DNA of 64,000 bases from Hemerocallis citrina (GCA_017893485.1 CM030366.1:104319796-104383795), one strand, 5' to 3'; positions 1 through 11,868 are shown, counted from the first letter of the stretch. The notes: generated by a model from the letters alone, not told the origin. Translations and numbers: made by a program.

Positions 1-311
1 AGTTTGAAGAGGCTGTTGGGTTTGGATAGAGGATGGGGCACAAGATTGATAAGGAGATGGAGTAGGTGACTGATGTAAGGGAGAAGGAGATGGTGATTAG
101 GGGATTTAAATAGATGATTAGCGTTAAAGGGTTTGGGCTGGGGCTTCAATTCAAATAAGAGATCCACAAGAATAGAACAAAATTTGAGCTTTAACACTAA
201 TTAACACTAAATAGTCTAGTGTATGCAAATGGGTTCAAAAGAACCGAGGAAAAAATAGATAACTGAAATGATGGAAATACGTTAAAAGAAACATACAGAT
301 GGATTAGAGAG
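1..311 (-). other. S1 region downstream of the envelope-like ORF
   Basis: This is the stretch after the stop of the envelope-like ORF of the minus-strand SIRE-type element S1. I see no ORF or terminal repeat in it. In the sister element S2 the envelope-like ORF and the 3' LTR are about 0.9 kb apart once a Helitron is discounted, so the 3' LTR of S1 should lie a few hundred bases left of this window. That placement is an inference. Confidence 0.5.
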
Positions 312-1317
312 TTACAGTCCCACTTTGTTGTTCACATAATCTAGTGTGTTGAGGTAGTATTTGTGCATGAGATCCTCCATATGGTCAAATAATTCATTGA
401 TCACATTGAAGGATTGTTTATGCGAAGATAAGTCAGATTTATTCTTAAGGGATCTCCAGGTCATAGGCACTCCAATACCCATTTGAGATGGAATGATAGG
501 TTTGTTTGGCTTGCTAGGATAGTATTTTCCAATAAGGCCAGAATCTATAACAAGATTGTAGATAAGATTGCTAAATGAGAGGGAACAAGTATGTGTAGGA
601 GCGACAATCATGGTTCATATAATAAATGAATAGACGTCAAAATTATATTCACCAAGAACAAGAAAAATGATGAAAGATGGATCTATACAGATGTCGGTTT
701 TATCATTTCCCTTGGGCCAAATGTTTTCATTTATGATTTTCTTAAGAAGACAAGAAACATCGGTGAAGTCGGTAGGCTTAGGTTTTTTGGTGGGTCGAAC
801 ATTTGGCTTGAGTATCATGCTACGAATAGAATTACGGTCTTGACCGTGTTTGTATTCAAGACTATCAAAACCAAGATGATATGCAATGAAATCTCCATCA
901 TGAAGTGAATAAATTGGTTTTCAAATAAAAGGTTTTGATTTCAACATGTTTTCCAAATATAAGCGATTTAATGAGAGGTTCTTCGGAGTCAAATATCAAG
1001 TTGGCATAAAATTGACTAGTTACAAACTCGGAGTGGATGCTTTCGGTTGCTAGGTATTTCTCCCATCCTAACCCTTTAAGAATCCTAACCAACCATATCC
1101 CCTAAGTTTATCATGGTTTACGACACGACTTAGAACTACAGGTTTATTGGCAACGATATTGAAATAAAGATCAACACAAGCTTGGTCTCTAAAAAACGAT
1201 GTCATCAATCGCCACATAGTTAGAAGTGTCAAATTGCTTACCCTTAGATTTGAAGTATTTAGGAACAGAGGAAGACAAAGCAGTATTGCGATTGGAGCGC
1301 CTAGGATTGGAGGCCAT
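312..1317 (-). pseudogene. Envelope-like / plant transposon protein ORF of S1 (decayed)
   Basis: The minus strand starts with an ATG at 1317 (MASNPRRSNRN) and breaks into fragments through stops and frameshifts (pieces at 898-1092, 615-818 and 312-611). It aligns by eye with the envelope-like ORF of S2 at 19849-20997: shared blocks are GWEKYLATESIHSE against GWENYLTSPSIHSE, the DPSFIIFLxLGEY block, MGIGVP against MGIDVP, and YYLNTLDYV against YYVNTIEYL. It is the domain often annotated as putative plant transposon protein, placed 3' of pol as in SIRE-type Copia elements. No signal peptide or membrane segment is obvious. The function of this ORF family is not settled. The ORF is non-functional here. 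Confidence 0.75.
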
Positions 1318-1829
1318 AGTATAAATCCAAAAAACCTTCAATTGAACCCAACAAGAATGTAAGAAGTTGTAGAGTTTTGATGGGTTGGAGAAAAAGGGAG
1401 GTTAGGGCTTTGAGAGATGAGGACTATGAGGAGAAAATATGTATATAAAGAGAGATGCAGGTCCCACATGTCATATATATAGAGAGAGGAAAATTTAAAA
1501 AAAAACAAAAAACCAAAAAACCTGATAGTTGCAATCGACTGTATTTGAGAAAGTAGACTGCATAAAGAAAATGAAAACAAACAAATACACGATTTTTAAA
1601 AAAAGAATATTTATAGTTGACTATTAATTTCTCAACTAAGTTGTGAATTTGATAGTCGATTGTTATTTTTGCAGTCGACTGCAACTATGCTTATCTTTTT
1701 GTTTTTGTTTTTCCTTTTTAGTTAAACACGACAAATGAAAAATGCACAGAAAATTGGAAAAGAAATTCATTAAGCAGAGATATCAGTAACATTCAATTAA
1801 CCTCGTAAATAATGAAATCGTTTTGTAAA
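1318..1829 (-). repeat. S1 spacer between pol and env with GTCGAC-like motifs
   Basis: This AT-rich spacer separates the RNase H end from the envelope-like ORF. It carries degenerate copies of a palindrome centred on GTCGAC, for example GCAGTCGACTGCAAC near 1672-1686 and related AATCGACTG and AGTAGACTGC sequences near 1530-1560. The same motif recurs in the S1 5' LTR and in S2. No coding sequence is supported; small ORFs here are low-complexity. Confidence 0.5.
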
Positions 1830-2972
1830 AATGTCAGGTAATTGCAAATTAGTCGGAACATGTTCAAGAATGATGTCATCTTTAATGAAATGATCATTCT
1901 ATATGCTTTGTGCAACTATGTTGGTCAGAGTTCTTCGTCATGTGAACAGTGCTAGTATATTATCACACTTAATTAAAATATGATCGAGAAATACCAAAGT
2001 CCTCCAATGTATGTTCATCCATAATACCTGTGCAAAACATGATCCTATAGTTATGTATTCGGTTTGGTGGTGGATAACGTGACAGAGTTTGCTTCTTTGA
2101 AGCCCATGATATTAAACAATTTCAAAAAAATGACATGTGCCACTTGTACTTTTTCTATCAGACAGTCTTCCAGCGTAATCTGTATTTGAGTATCCTACAA
2201 GAGAAAATTTTCTTTTTTGGGGGTACCAAAGACCCACATTTGGAGTACCTTTAAGGTATCGAATGATGCGCTTAACAGCAACTAAATGTGATTCTTTTGG
2301 ATACAATTGGAAACGTGCATATAGACAAACACTAAACACAATATTAGGACGAGATGTAATGTAAAGTAAACTTCCTTTCATATCATGATAGGTAGAAATA
2401 TCAACGTTTTCACCATTGCTGCCCTTTGAGAGTTTTGCTGTGGTTGCCATCGGCATTTTGTATGCATTTGAACTTTTCAATCCAAACTTCTTAACCAATT
2501 CTTTTGCATATTTAGATAGATTTATGAAGATTCCGTATTTTCTTTGTTGTACTTGAAGACCAAGAATGTAGTTCAACTCATTCATCATGCTCATCTCAAG
2601 CCCATCTTACATTTGCATTGAAAACTACCCCCTTTGACATGTCGCTTCGTATTAGTTTGGAAGTGTGACTCGACATAATCTTCCATGCAGGACGCTTTTC
2701 TACGGTGTGAGTTGGATTGGAAGTATTTGTTTGTTCATCAGCTTCTTCAACATGGTCATTCTCTAATGGTTCAATCCCATCTATTGGTTGCTCTTTGATA
2801 TTATTAGCGTCTTCTTGATGTGAAGATGATTTGACACGATGAGTTGAGTTTTTTAATATTATTTTCTGTCTTTTCTTGCAACTCCTTTTCAGTTTGACTC
2901 TGTCGTTTCTCAATACGAACACCTGTCTCATCATCATCAACAACATGCAATATCTCTTTTGCAAGTAGATTA
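1830..2972 (-). pseudogene. S1 Copia pol: RT C-terminus and RNase H (decayed)
   Basis: On the minus strand, 2594-2112 encodes the end of a Copia reverse transcriptase and the start of RNase H: ELNYILGLQVQQ, MKGSLLYITSRPNI, RYLKGTPNVGLWY and DYAGRLSDRKSTSGTCHF. RNase H continues with broken frames to about 1830 (AQVLWMNIHW, then CDN and a C-terminal PDIFTK block). Upstream, 2964-2596 is the charged linker between integrase and RT with a frameshift. It joins directly to the RT C-terminal part, so the RT core with the YVDD box is missing and appears deleted near 2600. The piece continues the integrase at 8357-8767 once C2 is removed. Confidence 0.85.
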
Positions 2973-2977
2973 GTCTC

Positions 2978-3137
2978 TGTTAAATTTAGAGATAGAAAAT
3001 AATACTTTATTGGATTGTTGGATTAATTGATTGATTGATTATAATTGAGTACAATGTCTCATATACATAGGAGAGAAGCAAAGACTAAACTAATACATAT
3101 TCCAATATGAGACTTACATAATATCTCACATCTAACA
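2978..3137 (-). repeat. C2 3' LTR
   Basis: This 160-bp repeat matches 8176-8351. On the minus strand it starts TGTTAGATG and ends TTAACA next to the duplicated site. It is preceded by the tract GAGTTTGAGAGAGGG (complement of 3138-3152). Confidence 0.85.
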
Positions 3138-3152
3138 CCCTCTCTCAAACTC

Positions 3153-3957
3153 AAGTTGGTTCAAGCAACATGATTTTGGAATATTGATGATGTTCATGTG
3201 GCAGGGACGACGCTCGGTGACAACGCATGGTAATGTAGGGATGATGCTCAGTGAAGGCACATGGGACGACGCTCGGTGGTGAAATGAACGACACTTGGAA
3301 ACGCATGAACAGTGCACAATGGTGCATGGACGATCCGGTTCTTGGATATGGAAAGTGTAGAACTAGTGCTTTTCGGCGGGAGGCAGTAGAAGTAGTGGTG
3401 CTGGGCAGATGGGATGGATGTCGAGATCTGGGATTCAACGGTTATGGAAGATGTAGTCATCGAGTTGTTGGAGATCGAGAGTAGTTGGGGAGCAGTAAGA
3501 GAGAGGGATAGTTGGGAGTTCGAGATAGTCTTGATGTTGAAGGCTATTGCCCGTTAGGTTGAAGAAGAGGTGGTGTTGTGGGCTGAGTTGATGGGTTCCA
3601 GGATTGAGGCTGTGGTAGGGTTTAGAGTTGGAGTTTCGGTTCGATAGGAACAGTGTCAGGTTCGGCGAAGGTGAGGCTTTGGAGTTTTGTGATGGAGTTC
3701 CGAGGTATAAGTGGAGTTTGGGAATAGAGGAGACAACAACAGGTGATGAAGGAGATGGTGATATTTAGTACAGTGGAGTTTGGTGGTATGGTAGTTTGGG
3801 TTTCTTTTATGGTAATGGGTTGATGGAGATGAGTTGGCGGTTGTGTAGTAGAGAAGGGGATTAGGGAGGGTGATTAAGGTTAGGTGATTGGATTTGAGAT
3901 TTTTTTTTTCTTCATGGCTACAGAACATGATTTGGGGTTGTTAGTTGAAGCAAGGAG
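3153..3957. other. C2 interior, no gene recognised
   Basis: This G-rich stretch (C-rich on the minus strand) gives low-complexity Ser/His/Pro-rich translations on both strands. None resembles gag, protease or pol. The composition resembles the non-coding leader of C1 (8927-10080). Confidence 0.4.
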
Positions 3958-3969
3958 GCTTTGACACCA

Positions 3970-4045
3970 TGTGAAAGTCCCTGCCACTAAGGTAAAACTT
4001 TGATGTTGTAGTAGGGTTGAGAGAAATTTCACTTGGATTCTAACA
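3970..4045 (-). repeat. Short TRIM-like LTR flanked by both PPT and PBS
   Basis: On the minus strand a 76-bp segment runs from TGTTAGAATCC to GGGACTTTCACA. It is preceded by the purine tract GAGGGGGCG (complement of 4046-4054) and followed by TGGTGTCAAAGC (complement of 3958-3969), a two-mismatch version of the initiator-Met site TGGTATCAGAGC. A single LTR with a PPT on one side and a PBS on the other is expected between two units of a tandem terminal-repeat retrotransposon in miniature. Confidence 0.5.
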
Positions 4046-4773
4046 CGCCCCCTCAGGTCGAGAACTCATTTTTTTATGGGCCATAGAAACGAGATAAATG
4101 CCCAACAAATTATGGGTCGAGACCTTGACTATACATGTCACGCCCCGTTCCCATTATACCGGAACATAGGCACATAACTGAGGCCCAGCGAATGATATAA
4201 GTATGCCAACTCATATCATCCATAAGTTGTAAGGATCAACTCAACAGTAAACAAAAAGATACGACCACGAATGCATGAATCAAACTTCAAAATCACATGA
4301 ATTACTTGAAACAAATACATGATTCACAAATAAAACAAGATCTGGGGAATAATAAAACTATAAAACTTCGGGTCAAATATGCACAATACAAAGTATCAAG
4401 TGGCAACAAAAGAAACTGATAGACCTACATAGAAATAAACTAATGCTTAAAAGGGCTCAGTCAAAAGGATTAGAACACTTGATCGCTTACTCCTGCAGGT
4501 AACTGGTCTCCAAAACCTGCATATATATCAATTCAAAAGAAACAAAGAAACAGGAAGATAATCTGCCCGTTAGTGCATGCTAGGGGCCGCAAGTAGTACA
4601 AGCAAAAGGGTACAAGAACAATATAAATACGAATACAGAACAGGAAACAAGAATCAAGAGCACAGAACATAGCATGAAAGGGATGCAATAGGTAAATAAG
4701 GTTAAATAAACTGGTAAGCAGGTAAACAGGATTAGATAACAGGATCGGGTAATAGATAAACATGTAATAAACT

Positions 4774-4960
4774 TATAACAGATATCAGATAAACGTGTAA
4801 ACTCGTAATAGATATCAGATAAACGTGTAAACTTATAACAGATATCAGATAAAATGTAAACTTAACAAATATCAGATAAACATGTAAACATGTAATAGAT
4901 ATTAGATAAATATGGAAACTTGTAACATATATCAGATAAACATGTGAAACAGATGACAGG
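4774..4960 (+). repeat. Tandem repeat of about 35-40 bp
   Basis: About five to six imperfect copies of a unit like AACAGATATCAGATAAACRT followed by GTAAACTTGTA lie inside block A. Copies differ by small indels and GAAAC/GTAAAC changes. Confidence 0.7.
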
Positions 4961-5150
4961 AATATGCAGGTGAAACATATTATTCTTAAGTATTTTATTT
5001 AATCATATCTAATGCATCACTCATGTGTCCCATACCACATGGTTGCTGCATACAAATAAGTTGCGTTTAGATTTAGTGGTGGGTTCCATAGGGCCGTGTA
5101 CTCAGGCATCATAGAAACAGATAAACAAATAAACTGAATTGAATAAACAA

Positions 5151-5357
5151 ACTCATGAATCATGTAATCATGTATTCATGCAAAAAGGTGGAAACACGGC
5201 CCCCTTCCGAGTACACCTTCCTATAGGGAAGAATGCAGTCAGGTAATCATATAAACAGATAAACCGAAACGGATAAGTAGACTCATGAATCACGTAATCA
5301 TGTATTCATGCAAACATGTGGAAAACACGGGCCCCCTTCCGAGTACACTTACCTATG
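5151..5357 (+). repeat. Direct duplication of about 75 bp
   Basis: A segment beginning ACTCATGAATCATGTAATCA and ending in CCCCTTCCGAGTACAC at 5151-5226 recurs with a few changes at 5281-5357. Both copies are in block A. Confidence 0.7.
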
Positions 5358-7311
5358 TTGTCCACTACCAGATCTTTCCCTTAAACCCCGGCTTGATACT
5401 TATTCTTTTTACCAAAACAGACATGAATGTAAAAAATCAGGAATAGGTAAAAATGACAGGGACAGAAACCAGGTTCAGACTGGATGGAAAACATGTTCGG
5501 GTGCCATAAACAAAATTATAAATATTGAAACAACAATGACTCCAATTCTGGACAACAGGATATTGCTTCACCAAAACTGGAAATCCCGCTGCTACAGGAA
5601 AGCAAATCTGGATCCGTCAGAAGTTCTAGAAACTAGACTCTCTGCCGGTTCCAGCGCATATACACACGATATGTAAAAATCACAGAAACGAAGTTCTTAT
5701 TCTTTATAGATTTTATGTTCAGAAAAAAACTTAGGGTATAATTCTTATACTCATAAATCAGTAAATAACTCATTAAAAAATTCTATAAAATTTATAATCA
5801 GGTTCTTAATCATGTTAAGAAACATATTGGAATTTATCATGGCATAATTACACTATTAATCTGACTTTTAAAATTAATAAACATGTCAATACGTCGTAAA
5901 TCAGAAATATGGAAATCTAAGGTTAGCAGCATTAAAAATGGGATATCTCGCACATCGTAGATTGGATTTTAGATCCGTCGGATGTTCTGGAAACTAGAAA
6001 TAGGGGCCTACATCTCTTATTTATAAAGGTCTAATAAATTCAAAATATAACTGGGTCAAAATTTGATTTCAAGTTAGAACAGACAACAGGGCATAAATAT
6101 ACAATTTGATATCTATGATCTAATTCATGTTTGTGTAATGAATGCAACAACAAAGTATTCGTGATCTTTTACGAATACAGAATTAACAGAAACAAATTAA
6201 AATGGATAGGGGTCAAGATCATCAACGTATAAGGCATGAGAAATGGGTCACAACGACAAACCTACTTGCTGTATTTCAAAGAATGCTTGTACGGGGAAAC
6301 AAAAATATTCGTACAAGGATACTTGACTGATAGACGATGAACAAAGATTTTGAATACAAAAATAACTGGATGAGGATCCCGACGGCAATATGTGCAACCT
6401 ACGTGCAATCAATGGGGCAGAAAGAATAGTAGCAACACAGTGAGAGAGCAGCAACACAGTACGAGAGACAACAACAATAAGCGACAGCAACACCGACAGC
6501 AAGCATAGCAAAAGGTAGCTGCACAACCAGGGGCAGCGGCATAATAGCCAGACAGTGGAAAGAGGGCATCAGTAGGCGGCTTCGGCAAAGGAGGGACTCA
6601 AGCTGCGATGGGGATGTTTGCGACGGTCGACTGCGAGGCAAAGGTGATCAGGATCATGGAGGATGGGGATGCTGCGAAGGTGCTTCGAGGTCGATGGGGT
6701 TGCGAGGGAGGCAACGGAGCAGGAGGGGCAACGGAAGCTCTATTTCGAAAGAAAACAGAGGAGGAAAGAGGGGAAGGTGATTGCTGAGCAGCAGCGGTGG
6801 ATAGAGTGGTGGATGAAGGCAGGGAGGAGTCGCTCAAGTGGTGAGGCTCGACTATGGTGTTTGTCGAAGGTTGGCATCGAGCGAAGTCATGGTGGTGGCG
6901 AGCGACGGGGTAGAGGACTCGAGGAGGAGACAAGGGTGATGGGTGAAGAGGTGGAATGGTGGAGGCAATGAAGACGGAGGGTGGAGGTGGAGCGAAGAAG
7001 AAGATGATGGGGTTCAAGCTTCGATGGGTTTAGTGGTGCCGTGGTGGGACTGGGAAGGTGGAGTGAGGTGGAGACGAGGAGCAAAGCGTCGAGGGTGGAG
7101 AGCTCGACGGGGAAGAGGAGGGGCAATGGCAGTTGTAGGGTGGTGGAGATGTAGTGGTAAGAGAAGGTGAGGATGGCAGTGATGGCTGATGAGGGGGAAG
7201 ATGGGTTGGGTTTTGGATGTTGATGAATAGGAGAGAGAAGAAGTTGGGGAAAGAGAAGAAGATGGGAAGGGGGTTTTAATAATAATATAATATAATAATA
7301 GGGATTAGTGG

Positions 7312-7627
7312 TAGGGCTGCAAACGAACCGAGCTATTCGCGAGCTACTCGGCTCGAGCTCGGTCAAAGCTCGGCTCGTGTCGAGCTCGAGCCGAGCTCGA
7401 GCTCGAAAGTGAGCTCGATATGTAAACGAGCCGAGCTCGAGCTTGAAGGTACGTGGGTTTTAGGCAGAAGCTCGCGAGTATTCGGCTCGAACTCAGTCAA
7501 AGCTCGGTCAAAGCTCGGCTCGTGTCAAGCTCGAGCCGAGCTCAAGCCTGAAAGTGAGCTCGATACATAAACGAGCCAAGCTCGAGCCTCAAGGTATTCG
7601 GCTCGACTCGGCTCGTTTGCAGCCCTA
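7312..7627. mobile_element. hAT-like MITE
   Basis: The 316-bp element has terminal inverted repeats TAGGGCTGCAAACGA at 7312 and its complement TCGTTTGCAGCCCTA ending at 7627. Perfect 8-bp duplications ATTAGTGG lie at 7304-7311 and 7628-7635. The interior is built of GAGCTCGAGCCGAGCTCG-like palindromes. TIR sequence and 8-bp duplications are typical of non-autonomous hAT elements. There is no coding sequence. Confidence 0.93.
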
Positions 7628-8175
7628 ATTAGTGGGTATACGGGATTAATTAGTTGGGGTTATGGGGAGTGATTTGTGGGCAGTTAAGGGGATAATGGAG
7701 TTAGTGGAGAGATTTGGGGAGAATTCAGATAATGGGAGTAATCTACGTCGATAGTTGAAATTGGGTAGGGTATTGGGTTTGGGTTAGAGAGTCATGGGTT
7801 TGGGATTGGGCTTCTTCATAAAATAATCAAATTAATTTATAGGATGGGCTAAAATTTGAGATTTTTGGAAAATAATAATAAATAAAATCAAACCGGGTTG
7901 GGCTTCCAATCTTAATAAATAATACAAATATAAAGAATATAAGATTGGGCTCCATATAAAACAAAATAATCAATAGTAATAATATTATACAATGGCTTTG
8001 TTGGTTTCAAAAGAATTGAATAATTTATAGAAGAAATTGAAATACAAGAATAAGGAAAAAGGAAAGAGAATCCGTATACTCGGGAACGAGGATTAGAGTA
8101 CGCATCGGTATTTTTTTCAATTCACATTTAAATTGTATAGCCGGTGAGATTTGAACCTGCGTTGCTCTGATTCCA

Positions 8176-8219
8176 TGTGAGATTTAAATATAGAAAAGAA
8201 TACTTTATTGGATTGTTAA

Positions 8220-8256
<37 letters not shown>

Positions 8257-8351
8257 AACTGAGTACAATGTCTCCTCTATATAGGAGAAAAGCAAAGACA
8301 AAACTAATATATATTCTGATATGGGAATAATATAATATCTCACATCTAACA
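8176..8351 (-). repeat. C2 5' LTR with PBS
   Basis: It is 176 bp and matches 2978-3137; the extra length comes mainly from a longer GATT microsatellite near 8219-8254. The minus-strand PBS TGGAATCAGAGC follows at 8164-8175. Confidence 0.85.
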
Positions 8352-8356
8352 GTCTC

Positions 8357-8767
8357 ATTGAAAATGATATCAACATATTCTTGAATAATGTGTTTTCTTT
8401 TATTGAAGACACGGTATGTTTTACTATTTAGAGAATATCCTAAGAATATACACTCATCACTTTTACAATTAAACTTCCTTAAGTTATCTATCGTATTTAA
8501 AATAAAAACATTTTTTTTTCTTCAAAGACTCGAAAATAAAGTAGATTTGGTTGTTTTTCGTAGTATAATTCAAAAGGTATTTTTTCAAGATGTTTTCTAA
8601 TAATTACTTCGTTTATAATGTAACATGTTGTATTAACAGCTTCAACCCCAAAGGATTTAGGAAGATCATGTTCACTATGTATAATACAAGCCATTTTATG
8701 AAGAAATCGATTTTTTCTCTCAACAACCCCATTTTGTTGAGAAGTGCGAAGACAAGCGTACTCATGC
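8357..8767 (-). pseudogene. S1 Copia integrase, C-terminal part
   Basis: Read on the minus strand from 8767, the translation is HEYACLRTSQQNGVVERKN, then HDLPKSFGVEAVNTTCYI, PFELYYEKQPNLLYFRVF and, after broken frames, VFNKRKHIIQEYVDIIFNET. This is the conserved end of a Copia integrase, including the catalytic Glu in QQNGVVERKN. The preceding half of the integrase is at 13869-14315 on the other side of C1. Several stops show it is inactive. Confidence 0.9.
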
Positions 8768-8914
8768 TGTTAGATATTGTATTATATTGTCTTATATCGG
8801 GTTATATATCAGTTTAGTATTTGGTTCCTCCCTATATATAGGAGTCATTGTACTCAGTTATAATTAATTCAATAATCCAATGACATTTTCTCAAACTCTC
8901 TGTTAACCTTAACA
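8768..8914 (+). repeat. C1 5' LTR
   Basis: This copy matches 13724-13863 with scattered substitutions. Its end TTAACA abuts the PBS at 8915. Confidence 0.88.
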
Positions 8915-8926
8915 TGGTATCAGAGC

Positions 8927-10365
8927 ATTAATTTCAAATTTCTCTCTCTTACAACTCCCTAACCCTAATTATACATGTTTTCCAAAATACAAAACCCCTA
9001 GTTGTCAAACAACTGCAAGCTTCGTCAATCACCAACTCCGACAATCAACTAAAGCCATCAACCTCGGCAACCACTAACATCAACAGAAAGCTTCAGCAAC
9101 TCTGGCAACTGCAATCGACCACCGACATCAACCCCCGACATCTCCATCCTTCTTATTCTTTAGCAACATCAACCCCGAACTCCTTAAATCTCGGGGAACC
9201 CATCTCCAAATCAATCCCATCTTCTCCAACAAATCTCCCCCTAACTTCCCGCTGCCCTCATCCCCATTAACCCAATTCCTTCACAACCCTCACTGCCCTC
9301 ATCCCAAAATCCAAATTCATTCAACATCCTCCCGTTGCCATGCTTCCACTCAATTCCCGATGCCAGCCACATACAACTTCCGAACTCCGATCTTCTCTCC
9401 TAGCTGTCAACTCTTCAAAACCCTAATCCCTTACAACCATTATACCTAATCTCTGAAACCAACACCCAAAACCCTCCAACCCAGACTCGTTTACCCGAAA
9501 CTCTTTACTTCACATACTCTATTAACCCTAACCCATTTTTTTGTTTTCCCAAAAAAAACCCTGAATCCATCACCATATACTGGACTTTAACCCTACCCGC
9601 ATCCAAACAAACCCTACCCTAATCTTCATCCTACCTCTACTTACTATTATTGTCCCTGCCAATCATCGCCGCCACTGTCGCAGCCACTGCTCGTCGTTGT
9701 CGGTCCAAAAAAAATTACAAAATAAATGCAAGTATTTTATTCTCCAAAAGAACCTTAGTCTCACCGGTCTCTTTCATTCTCCATCGACTTCCCCACTGCT
9801 ACATTTACCTCTTCACTCCCCCTCACATCTCGATCTCCCTCTCGATTCAGACGTATGCAGTGCCACCATTATCCTAATTCTGGCCTCCTCCATCCTCCTT
9901 CCAGGATCATTCCTACCCCGACCCCACCCATTCTTCCGCAACCAGTAGCACCATCCAGCCCTCCTATCCCAATCCCAACACCAGCTGCATTTTGGACCTC
10001 ATTTCAATCCCTGCCACCTCCACTAGTCTCATTCCACCTCATAGCACTTCTTTCCATACATCCTCGGTTATGACCGTTACTCTAGTTTTGCCGACTCTTG
10101 TTGATTGGGTCAATCTTCAGCATCGCCTCGCTCAGCTGAAACTTCAGCTCTTGGGTTAGTCTATCACTGCTGGCTCCTTTACCCCGGCATTCTTTGTTAC
10201 TGCCGGTATGAATTTTTCTTAGATTTTAGATTCTGTTGAGTCACATCATCTTACTAGTAACTATACACTGCTCACCACCAGCACTGCACTTCTCTCACTC
10301 TCCATCCCTACACATCGCCACTTCTCGCTACACACTCAGGGTCTATTAGCTCTCCCACTCTCACA
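8927..10365 (+). other. C1 leader and lost gag region
   Basis: After the PBS this C-rich stretch carries no recognisable Copia gag (no capsid-like domain, no CCHC knuckle). The short Pro/Ser/His-rich translations are low-complexity. Either gag has decayed past recognition or it was replaced. Confidence 0.5.
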
Positions 10366-11545
10366 TTGCCTTATGTTCTTTATGCTCCAAATTTATCCAT
10401 GAACCTTATTTCTATTAGTGCGCTATGTCATATTGGTCTTGTCTTTACAATTGATTCTTTAGGTTGCTATATTACCGATTCTCACACTGGTCAGGAGCTA
10501 TATCATCTAGATTTTCTTTATGCCCATAACTCTCAACCTCATTTTGCTGGTCAAGAACTTGGGCGTGCTAGTCAACAAGGTCGTCTATATCATCTAGATT
10601 TTCTTCATGCCCATAAATCCCATCATCATTTTGTTGGTGCTGTGTTCTCTGATGCTGATGTATGACAAAGACGTTTATGACATATTAGTGAGTCTCGACT
10701 CAAGACTTTAGCCCGTAGTAGTGCCCGTTGTCCTCTTTCTTTTACTTATTTGTCTGATTATCAGGGTCATCATTTTGTCAAATACATCGCACTCCCTTTT
10801 AATCACAAAAGTACTTCTCAAACCACCCATCCTTTTCAACTTATTCGCTCTGACATATAGGGACCATCTCCTACACATTCTCACAAAGGACCATCTCCTA
10901 TACCTTCTCACAAAGGTTATCTCTATTATGTTAGGTTCATTGATGACTTTACTAGATACACATGGGTGTTTCTTATGCACCAACGCTCTAAGATACGTGA
11001 CATTTACCAGTTCTTTACAAACATGGCTCACACTCAGTTTGGTGTGCGTATCAAAATCTTTTGCTCAGACTGTTCTCGTGAATACACTTTCACTGCTTTG
11101 AGATCGATCCTTCACTTTCATGGTACACTCTTTCAGCAATCATGTCCTCACACATATGAACAGAATGGTGTAGCTGAATGCAAGCATAGTCACATGCTTG
11201 AGACAGCTCACGCTCTTCTACTCTCCTCTTCTATTCCTCGTTCTTTTTGGGCTGAAGCTATTATGATGTCTGTCAGTCTCACACTGTACTTTTGGCTGCA
11301 CTTGTTATGTCCTTCTCCTTCCCACTGAGCGCACAAAGTCACCGCTTGAGCTATTAAGTGTGTTCTTCTAGGTTTCAATCCAGAACATAAAGGATATCGT
11401 TGTTTTGATCCTGTGGTGGGTCGTGTTCGTATTTTTCGACATGTCTCCTTTGTGGAAGACTTTCCCTACTACTTGACTTCTTCTGAGGATGCTAGTTTTC
11501 TCTATTACCCTGTAGTTGGGCCTATCTCCCCGACCCTACCTTTAC
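10366..11545 (+). pseudogene. C1 gag-pre-integrase and integrase (decayed)
   Basis: The translation starts LYAPNLSMNLISISALC and a YHLDFLYAH block that is duplicated in the same ORF (near 10499 and 10590). The integrase follows: RSDI-stop-GPSP, YYVRFIDDFTRYTWVFLM, IFCSDCSREY and EQNGVAECKHSHMLETAHALL, so the three catalytic acidic positions are still visible. VLLGFNPEHKGYRCFDP marks the C-terminal end. The frame changes several times and has in-frame stops. The HHCC zinc-binding part is degenerate. Confidence 0.87.
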
Positions 11546-11559
11546 GCATTCCATATGAT

Positions 11560-11860
11560 TAGAGGTGTAAAATGAACAGATGGTCCGTCGTCCGTCTGAG
11601 TCCAGCTCGAGAAATGGCCCGACCGTGGACCATCCGAACTGTTATACGAACCGAACTTGAACAAATTATTAGGTCCGACATTTTATCAAGCTCGAGTCGG
11701 ACATAAGTCCGTCCGAGTATTATTACAGTCTGATGCATTATTGAACCGAGTCTGAACTTGTCCGACCTGGATCGAGCTGGACATAAGCCCGTTCGAGTAG
11801 AATTTCGGTCCGAGCTTGAACATATGGTTGTCCGGTCTCATCCTGTGATTTACAGCCCTA
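11560..11860. mobile_element. hAT-like MITE in C1
   Basis: The 301-bp element starts TAGAGGTGTAAA and ends TTTACAGCCCTA, an imperfect inverted pair. A perfect 8-bp duplication CATATGAT is at 11552-11559 and 11861-11868. The host ORF reads PLRIPYD before it and YDPTPLAPFPFHTD after it, so removing the MITE and one duplication rejoins the reading frame. ORFs called inside it are spurious. Confidence 0.93.
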
Positions 11861-11868
11861 CATATGAT

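Larger units (their letters stand above)
4136..8105 (+). mobile_element. Large LTR-like block (family A), probably Gypsy-type solo LTR
   Basis: It starts TGTCACGCCCCGTTCCC and has no coding sequence. Its layout matches the better defined element at 42924-45961: same start (TGTCAYGYCCCG), GGCCCAGCGAATRATAT near the start, GTCCCATACCACA, repeated GATCCGTC...GGAAACTAGA segments, a GC-rich GGTGGTGG part towards the right, and an ATCCGTA...C end. It contains a hAT-like MITE. The right end is approximate and I found no matching target duplication. GC-rich ORFs at 6598-7366 are not supported as genes. Confidence 0.5.
2978..8351 (-). mobile_element. C2: LTR retrotransposon without pol, inserted in S1
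   Basis: The ends are direct repeats, 2978-3137 (160 bp) and 8176-8351 (176 bp), both reading TGTTAGATGTGAGATATTAT on the minus strand. A perfect 5-bp target duplication GTCTC lies at 2973-2977 and 8352-8356. The minus-strand PBS TGGAATCAGAGC at 8164-8175 is a mutated initiator-Met site, and the polypurine tract GTTTGAGAGAGGG lies beside the left LTR. S1 integrase reads up to FNET at 8357 and resumes NLLAKEIL below 2973, which confirms the insertion. The interior has no recognisable gag or pol; it holds a Gypsy-type block (4136-about 8105) and a TRIM-like LTR. C2 and C1 share polypurine tract and LTR start, so C1-type proteins could have mobilised it (inference). Confidence 0.88.

Noticed and set aside
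6598..7366. GC-rich ORFs on both strands (102-159 codons)
   Set aside because: Both strands are open because of purine/pyrimidine strand bias; no domain or start context supports them.
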